Below, piece after piece: positions 5,142 through 5,237 of a stretch of 5,237 bases of DNA; the stretch's first letter is position 1; the number at the start of each line of letters is the position of its first letter. The stretch is from an uncultured Bacilli bacterium (GTDB lineage: Bacteria; Bacillota_I; Bacilli_A; RF39; UBA660): contig CAKPDJ010000075.1 in NCBI GenBank assembly GCA_934148875.1, positions 1-5,237 on the forward strand, written 5' to 3'. The notes beneath the pieces are model-generated. The model searched no databases and had not been told where the DNA came from. It saw only the letters and a program-made list of their open reading frames with translations. Position numbers and translations under genes: made by a program.

Positions 5142-5237
5142 CTATTTTTCACTCGCCTTAATAGCAGCTTGAGCAGCAGCAAGTCTAGCAATAGGTACTC
5201 TAAATGGTGAGCAAGAAACATATGTTAATCCAACATT
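5142..5237 (-). CDS. ppdK: Pyruvate, phosphate dikinase, C-terminal end (partial)
   Basis: PPDK interconverts pyruvate, ATP and phosphate with phosphoenolpyruvate, AMP and pyrophosphate in the cytoplasm; in many anaerobic Bacillota it works in glycolysis. Only the last 31 residues are in the window, ending in TAG at 5144-5142. They contain YVSCSPFRVPIARLAAAQA, the strongly conserved end of the PEP/pyruvate-binding domain; its Cys corresponds to the catalytic Cys831 of the Clostridium symbiosum enzyme. The C-terminus has the length normal for the family, so the gene is not visibly disrupted on this side. PEP synthase and enzyme I share the fold but not this exact ending. The codon use is less AT-biased than in the accessory genes (GCT/GCG alanines), as expected for a conserved, well-expressed gene. 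Confidence 0.93.
   Translation of the reverse strand, partial: NVGLTYVSCSPFRVPIARLAAAQAAIKASEK

Noticed and set aside
1..5237. Mycoplasma-type genetic code (TGA as Trp)
   Set aside because: TGA ends the ATPase and cysteine-rich genes at positions supported by the ATGA overlap, and the Trp codons checked are TGG.
1..5237. CRISPR array, tRNA or rRNA genes
   Set aside because: No regularly spaced direct repeats, no cloverleaf-type sequence and no GC-rich rRNA-like segments were seen on either strand.

Overview
The window is very AT-rich and every gene I can support lies on the minus strand. TGA is used as a stop (it ends the 620-residue ATPase and the cysteine-rich gene) and Shine-Dalgarno sequences of the AGGTGA type are common. 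This suggests a low-GC member of the Bacillota (Erysipelotrichia/Bacilli- or Clostridia-like, possibly a gut organism) using the standard bacterial code, not a code-4 Mycoplasma. The right edge carries the last 31 codons of pyruvate, phosphate dikinase (ppdK), a chromosomal core-metabolism gene. The left edge carries the N-terminal 265 residues of a large serine recombinase. The genes between look accessory, so the window probably spans a junction between conserved chromosome and a mobile or island-like block.

Layout from right to left, in the direction of transcription: the ppdK 3' end (5142-5237) and its terminator hairpin; a non-coding stretch of about 190 bases with a second strong inverted repeat (4978-5013); an XRE-type helix-turn-helix protein (4470-4949); an AraC-family regulator with a GyrI-like effector-binding domain (3589-4386, probably starting at TTG) and its terminator; a HerA/TraC/VirB4-like P-loop ATPase of 620 residues (1650-3512); a cysteine-rich protein (955-1653) whose start overlaps the ATPase stop in an ATGA junction; a weak terminator hairpin; and the large serine recombinase (1-797, running off the window).

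The most unusual unit is the ATPase plus cysteine-rich pair. The ATPase resembles the motor ATPases of conjugation and of HerA-type DNA translocases, but no other conjugation gene (relaxase, channel, pilin) is in view. Its partner has 13 cysteines, all in the C-terminal half, where I find a six-residue periodicity of Ser/Cys alternating with aliphatic or Cys residues. This predicts a beta-solenoid-like fold, possibly metal binding. The C-terminus resembles the cysteine-rich proteins often labelled 'caib/baif family' in CPR bacteria and large phages. The four-base overlap implies coupled translation and a joint role that I cannot name. The two regulators have their own apparent promoters and are not clearly part of that operon.
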